From Aquimarina sp. ERC-38 (lineage in GTDB: Bacteria > Bacteroidota > Bacteroidia > Flavobacteriales > Flavobacteriaceae): a DNA stretch of 64,000 nt. Of this stretch, positions 60,458 to 64,000 are shown in pieces; positions within the stretch are counted from its first letter, which is position 1; the number at the start of each line of letters is the position of its first letter. Under the pieces are notes generated by a model. That model had not been told where the DNA came from. It worked only from the letters and a program-made list of their open reading frames with translations, and ran no database searches. A program made the position numbers and the translations under genes. The DNA is taken from positions 4,259,501-4,323,500 of the forward strand of contig NZ_CP098511.1 of the NCBI RefSeq assembly GCF_026222555.1. Reading direction: 5' to 3'.

Positions 60458-60721
60458 ATGGGATTAACAAACAACGATATTTTTAAAAAATTACGAGTAG
60501 CACATAAATTAAGAGATGATGATATTATTAAGATATGTTCGCTAGTAGATTTTAAGGTTACTAAAAGCGAACTGGGAGCTTTTTTTAGAAAAGAAGACCA
60601 TCCAAAATATATGGAATGTGGGGATCAGATTTTACGTAATTTTTTAAATGGACTAATCATTCATCTTAGAGGTCCTATGCCTACAAAAAAGCAAGAAAAA
60701 CATATTCCTTTAAAAAAGTAA
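60458..60721 (+). CDS. DUF1456 family protein, single domain
   Basis: An 87-residue protein with one DUF1456 unit: TNNDIFKKLRVAHKLRDDDIIKICSLVDFKVTKSELGAFFRKEDHPKYMECGDQILRNFLNGLIIHLRG. The E. coli relative YehS has two such units in about 155 residues; here there is one and a basic tail (PMPTKKQEKHIPLKK). The function is unknown. The start follows directly after a promoter-like box. Confidence 0.88.
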   Translation: MGLTNNDIFKKLRVAHKLRDDDIIKICSLVDFKVTKSELGAFFRKEDHPKYMECGDQILRNFLNGLIIHLRGPMPTKKQEKHIPLKK

Positions 60722-60739
60722 TAGTTGCTTTAACCCTTT

Positions 60740-61921
60740 TTAATCTATTTCTACAATTTCAATACAGGAAGGAGCCTGTACTTGTATTTCATCTTCTAAT
60801 TTTTGTAACAAACCTGTAGTAGCATTTCGCCTGAAAAAAGTGACGTTATTTGAAAACTGATTCGCTACTATGAGTAGGTCTCCTGAAGATGATATTCCAA
60901 AATTGCGAGGATGTACCCCATAGGTTGGAATATGACCTATAATTGTTAATTTTCCGTTTTCCTGATTGATAGCAAATATAGCAACCGTATCTTCTTTAGG
61001 CCCCCGATTAGAAACATACAAAAATTTTCCATCTGGCGAACAATGAATATCCGCGGTTCGATATAAATCTTGCTCCTGTTGATAGGACAATATATCTTCT
61101 ATAAATTCCAATTCACCATCTTTATAATTAAATTGCGAAACCATCCCATTTAATTCAGCTACCCCGTACGCAAAATTTCCATCAGGGTGAAAAGTAAAAT
61201 GTCTCGGACCAGCACCGGGTTTGGCTATAAACTCTTTTTCAGGTTGTAGCACTAAAGGTTTCTGATAATTAGGTTTAAATTGTAAGCTATAAATTCGATC
61301 CCTTCCTAAATCTTGAACTAACAGATATTTTTGATCTGGTGTAAAATTAGAAGAATGGATATGCGCTTGCTTTTGTCGATTCTTAACTACATTGCTTCCA
61401 GGTTGGTCAAAAGTTATTTTTTGCGTATACAGTTGTAAACCACCATTTTTAGCTACAGAATATAGGGTCAATCCGGGATCTGTGTAATTTGAATTAGCTA
61501 GGTACGTTTCTTCTTGATTTAAAGCTAAATGCACCGGATTTCTTCCGCCGGAATCAACAGTTGATATCAAACTTAGTTTTCCGCTATTGATGTCTCTTCT
61601 AAAAGAAGCGATTTTTCCGGGAGTATCTCCCTGACTTTCGGAAACACTAAATAATATGGTTTTATTTTTATTAAACTTTAAAAAGGAAGGATTTACCAGG
61701 TCATCAATAACCTGAATTTCTTGAAGCGAATTCTCTCGGATATTAAATTGGTATACGTAGATACCTCTATCCGGATGTCCATCTGTATATGAACCTATAT
61801 AAATATGCATCTTTTGTGCGTTACTATTTTTAAAATTTAGGAAAAAGCATGCAACTAAGAAAGTAGTATAGATACTTCTTAAATTTACTAACCCCTGTAC
61901 ATATCTGAATGTATTACTCAT
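60740..61921 (-). CDS. Lactonase-fold seven-bladed beta-propeller protein
   Basis: A 393-residue protein with a hydrophobic export signal (about 17-36). The mature part starts MHIYIGSYTDGHPDRGIYVYQFN, the standard beginning of the Lactonase family (6-phosphogluconolactonase Pgl of the cycloisomerase-2 type). Further blades follow: NPSFLKFNKNKTILFSVSES, GRNPVHLALNQEETYLANSNYTDPGLTLYSV, GPRHFTFHPDGNFAYGVAEL and CSPDGKFLYVSNRG. Pgl works in the cytosol, but this one has a signal, so it may act on other lactones or sugars in the periplasm. Confidence 0.87.
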   Translation of the reverse strand: MSNTFRYVQGLVNLRSIYTTFLVACFFLNFKNSNAQKMHIYIGSYTDGHPDRGIYVYQFNIRENSLQEIQVIDDLVNPSFLKFNKNKTILFSVSESQGDTPGKIASFRRDINSGKLSLISTVDSGGRNPVHLALNQEETYLANSNYTDPGLTLYSVAKNGGLQLYTQKITFDQPGSNVVKNRQKQAHIHSSNFTPDQKYLLVQDLGRDRIYSLQFKPNYQKPLVLQPEKEFIAKPGAGPRHFTFHPDGNFAYGVAELNGMVSQFNYKDGELEFIEDILSYQQEQDLYRTADIHCSPDGKFLYVSNRGPKEDTVAIFAINQENGKLTIIGHIPTYGVHPRNFGISSSGDLLIVANQFSNNVTFFRRNATTGLLQKLEDEIQVQAPSCIEIVEID

Positions 61922-62087
61922 GTTACATTTCTCTCAAAAGCTAATCTACTAATTGTTTCGTGATATATATGACTTCTTAAAACAAATGTAATCCGGTACA
62001 CTTTGATCTTATAAAATAGAGGTATGAAGAATGTACTAGTTCATTTTTAAAGTAAAATCAACAGTAAATAACATGGATCTTTATACA

Positions 62088-62129
62088 AAAAGCTATCAGT
62101 GGGATCTTCGGATTCCATTGATAGCTTTT
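62088..62129 (-). terminator. Intrinsic terminator after the subtilisin-like gene
   Basis: Perfect 11-bp stem aaaagctatca / tgatagctttt with a longer, partly paired loop (gtgggatcttcggattccat), 17 bp after the stop of the peptidase gene. Confidence 0.8.
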
Positions 62130-62146
62130 ATTTCTAACATAGTTTA

Positions 62147-63625
62147 TTATTGTACCGCTTTTAAAGCGTTAATATTACCGTACCCAAAGCGTTTATCTCT
62201 TCTTGGATAAAATTCTCCTGACCTTTTTAATTTATCTAAAACCTGATTTCGGTTAAGACGTGGGTTTTTTGCCCAGATCAACGCTGCAATACCAGAGGTC
62301 ATAGCCGTAGCAACTGAAGAACCACTGGAATAGCGAGTAGTTCCATTATTGAATCCTAAAACAGGTACGTTTCTGTCAGGATTAGACCTACGTTGCATAA
62401 CAATGGTAAAGTCCATATTACCATCATGACATATATCACATCTTTTGTATCCATTATCACTAATTCCGGTAACCGCAACGGTTTCCCTCATACTAGCCGG
62501 AAAAATAATTCCGTACCAATTGGTAAAATTAGTAGAGGTTCCCCCCGCACAAATAATTAATTTTCCTTTGCTATAAGCGTATTTTACCGCATCCCTAATA
62601 TTCCCTATGGTATATAAGAAACCAATAGACATGGATATAATTTTAACATCAGACCTATTTGCCAGTGCAACCAAAGCATTACTTACTCCTTTTCTTTCGT
62701 GAAAATCGTCAAGTAACACATCTGAAGTACCCCGGTATACTACCAAATTTGAATTATAAGCCACTCCTACCGGCATTCCTTTATTATTTCTTGGAGACCC
62801 TATTACTGCACTCATTTGTGTACCATGACCGCATCGATCTTCCGGACCATCTACCCCTTTTGCCCATGGCCATGGTGATTCAATATAGGTTCCAAAACGC
62901 TTTACTGACCTTCCCCTTGAAGCTCCATTATTGATGTCACCATTTAGTAATGACTGACTTGAAGACAACCCGGTATCAATAACCCCGATGGTTACTCCGG
63001 CACCAGTACTCTTTGCCCATGCTTGCGGAATTTTGTGAATAGCAAAATTCCAGGGTAGTAAAGCATTGGGTGTAATCTTGCTCACGTCTCTACTGTTTAT
63101 AGGTTCGTTCACCATATCACAGCCTGCGTTTTTCTGCTGATAACCTTGTCCGGAGGGTGCAAACTGGTTGTATCCCATAGGATCCAAGTACCGTATTTGA
63201 CTAGTTGACAAGAGTGCCTTTACCGTTTCGAGTTTAGAAATCGGGACATCAATAACATTTAACACTCCGTCTGTCTCTTCAAAACGTGATTTCAACACTC
63301 CTTCGTTTTCTGCGACAATATTCATAACATTTTGTCGTGCATTTAACGTACTTTTAGTTTTACTACCATTTGAGAAGCTTTCTCCTTTATCTCCGTAACC
63401 GACACTCAGTACTTCTCCGCCACGCATGACTGCACTATAGAGCATTTTAGCTTCGGCTTTTTTCCAGTCTACATCGCCGAAAGTTTTGATTTGATCTTCC
63501 ATAAAAGCGTTAATTTCTTTTACCGAATACAAATCCTGGTCTTGTAAAACTTCAATTTCTTTTTCTTCTTTTGAGCATGCCATAAAAAGGTGTAAGCCCA
63601 CACATAAAGCAATAATTTTTTTCAT
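62147..63625 (-). CDS. Subtilisin-like serine peptidase lipoprotein (S8 family)
   Basis: A 492-residue protein with signal MKKIIALCVGLHLFMAC (lipobox FMAC). A propeptide-like region of about 180 residues follows. The catalytic triad is complete: Asp in IGVIDTGLSS near 217, His in CGHGTQMSAVIGSP near 268, and Ser in YSSGSSVATAMTSGIAALIWA near 435. The oxyanion Asn is replaced by or lies in CAGGTSTNF, which is atypical. The enzyme would cleave proteins at the cell surface or periplasm. It lies alone at the right part of the window. Confidence 0.92.
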   Translation of the reverse strand: MKKIIALCVGLHLFMACSKEEKEIEVLQDQDLYSVKEINAFMEDQIKTFGDVDWKKAEAKMLYSAVMRGGEVLSVGYGDKGESFSNGSKTKSTLNARQNVMNIVAENEGVLKSRFEETDGVLNVIDVPISKLETVKALLSTSQIRYLDPMGYNQFAPSGQGYQQKNAGCDMVNEPINSRDVSKITPNALLPWNFAIHKIPQAWAKSTGAGVTIGVIDTGLSSSQSLLNGDINNGASRGRSVKRFGTYIESPWPWAKGVDGPEDRCGHGTQMSAVIGSPRNNKGMPVGVAYNSNLVVYRGTSDVLLDDFHERKGVSNALVALANRSDVKIISMSIGFLYTIGNIRDAVKYAYSKGKLIICAGGTSTNFTNWYGIIFPASMRETVAVTGISDNGYKRCDICHDGNMDFTIVMQRRSNPDRNVPVLGFNNGTTRYSSGSSVATAMTSGIAALIWAKNPRLNRNQVLDKLKRSGEFYPRRDKRFGYGNINALKAVQ

Positions 63626-63910
63626 TTTTAAAATGTTGAGTTTAAAAGTAATTATTGATAGGAACCAAAAACTACTTAAATTAGTAAATTGATAAAAATA
63701 TAGGCTAATTTAGTAATATTATTGTGAAATTCATTGTAAAATGGAGATCTAGATCACAAATTATTAACTTATAAAGCTATTAGTATTAACGCTATCGATA
63801 AATCTAAAAAAGAGAAGTAATTTTATAGAATTGTAAAATCAAAAGAATCCATTCTTAGTATTTTAAAATCTTACTTTTTCAAAAAGCTATTACAGATGTC
63901 ATTAGTAATT

Positions 63911-64000
63911 TTACTTAAAAGTACGTTTGACCGAGCCGGTTATTTCGTCAAGGTCTTTTTTAACATCTTTAAATTGTTCAGAAACATTATTAGATACGGA
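63911..64000 (-). CDS. C-terminal fragment of an unidentified gene (runs off right edge)
   Basis: A stop codon (minus strand TAA at 63911-63913) is preceded by an open frame of 29 residues ending EQFKDVKKDLDEITGSVKRTFK. The segment looks like the end of a helical, charged coiled-coil-like protein, perhaps of the YtxH or DUF948 type, but too little is visible to name it. Confidence 0.45.
   Translation of the reverse strand, partial: SVSNNVSEQFKDVKKDLDEITGSVKRTFK

Noticed and set aside
1-64000. tRNA genes and CRISPR arrays
   Set aside because: I looked for T-loop motifs followed by acceptor-stem pairing and for regularly spaced direct repeats and found no convincing case; a tool scan would be needed for certainty.

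Overview
This window comes from the chromosome of an AT-rich member of the Bacteroidetes, almost certainly a marine Flavobacteriaceae. The evidence is the low GC content, the type IX secretion (Por sorting) C-terminal domains, the many lipoproteins with SCxxD-type lipoboxes, the DUF4252/ECF sigma operon, the absence of clear Shine-Dalgarno sites, and promoters of the Bacteroidetes type (TTG-N19-TAnnTTTG, exact in front of rpmH and rpmE2).

Layout. Positions 1-9000 hold the 5' part of carB, rpmH, small membrane and envelope proteins, a lytic transglycosylase and a large T9SS-exported protein. Positions 9000-20740 hold mtaB, a peptide-binding lipoprotein, a GlmU-like nucleotidyltransferase, rpmE2, a glycosyltransferase, a phosphohexomutase and an MsbA-type ABC exporter. 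The 1.4-kb gap at 20741-22149 has no protein gene. It carries three tandem, same-strand, promoter-core-terminator units that look like a paralogous small RNA family; this is the most novel signal in the window. Positions 22150-30545 hold a DEAD-box helicase, trmH, a TPR histidine kinase/LuxR regulator pair with an unlisted 52-aa lipoprotein beside it, and a LytTR regulator whose phospho-acceptor Asp is replaced by Glu. Next come a sirtuin whose 3' end is interrupted by an intact IS5-family element, purB, and an ECF sigma/anti-sigma/DUF4252 operon. Three S41-peptidase lipoprotein paralogues follow, with a type II toxin-antitoxin pair between the second and third.

Positions 42047-51456 form a vitamin B12 acquisition and salvage island. 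A cobalamin riboswitch leads a leftward TonB receptor (BtuB-like) and a beta-propeller surface lipoprotein (BtuG-like). The rightward arm encodes CobU, CobT, CobS and CobC for nucleotide-loop assembly, then a BtuF/BtuC/BtuD-type ABC importer. The genes together describe capture of corrinoid at the surface, transport across both membranes and remodelling from cobinamide.

Positions 51613-64000 are mixed: RmuC, a thioesterase, a c-type haem lipoprotein, a DOMON/T9SS protein paired with an ankyrin protein, Hsp20, acetyltransferase, TerB-like and DUF1456 proteins, a lactonase-fold protein and a subtilisin-like lipoprotein. Several intergenic regions hold degenerate dispersed repeats that recur within the window. 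I saw no tRNA, rRNA or CRISPR array.
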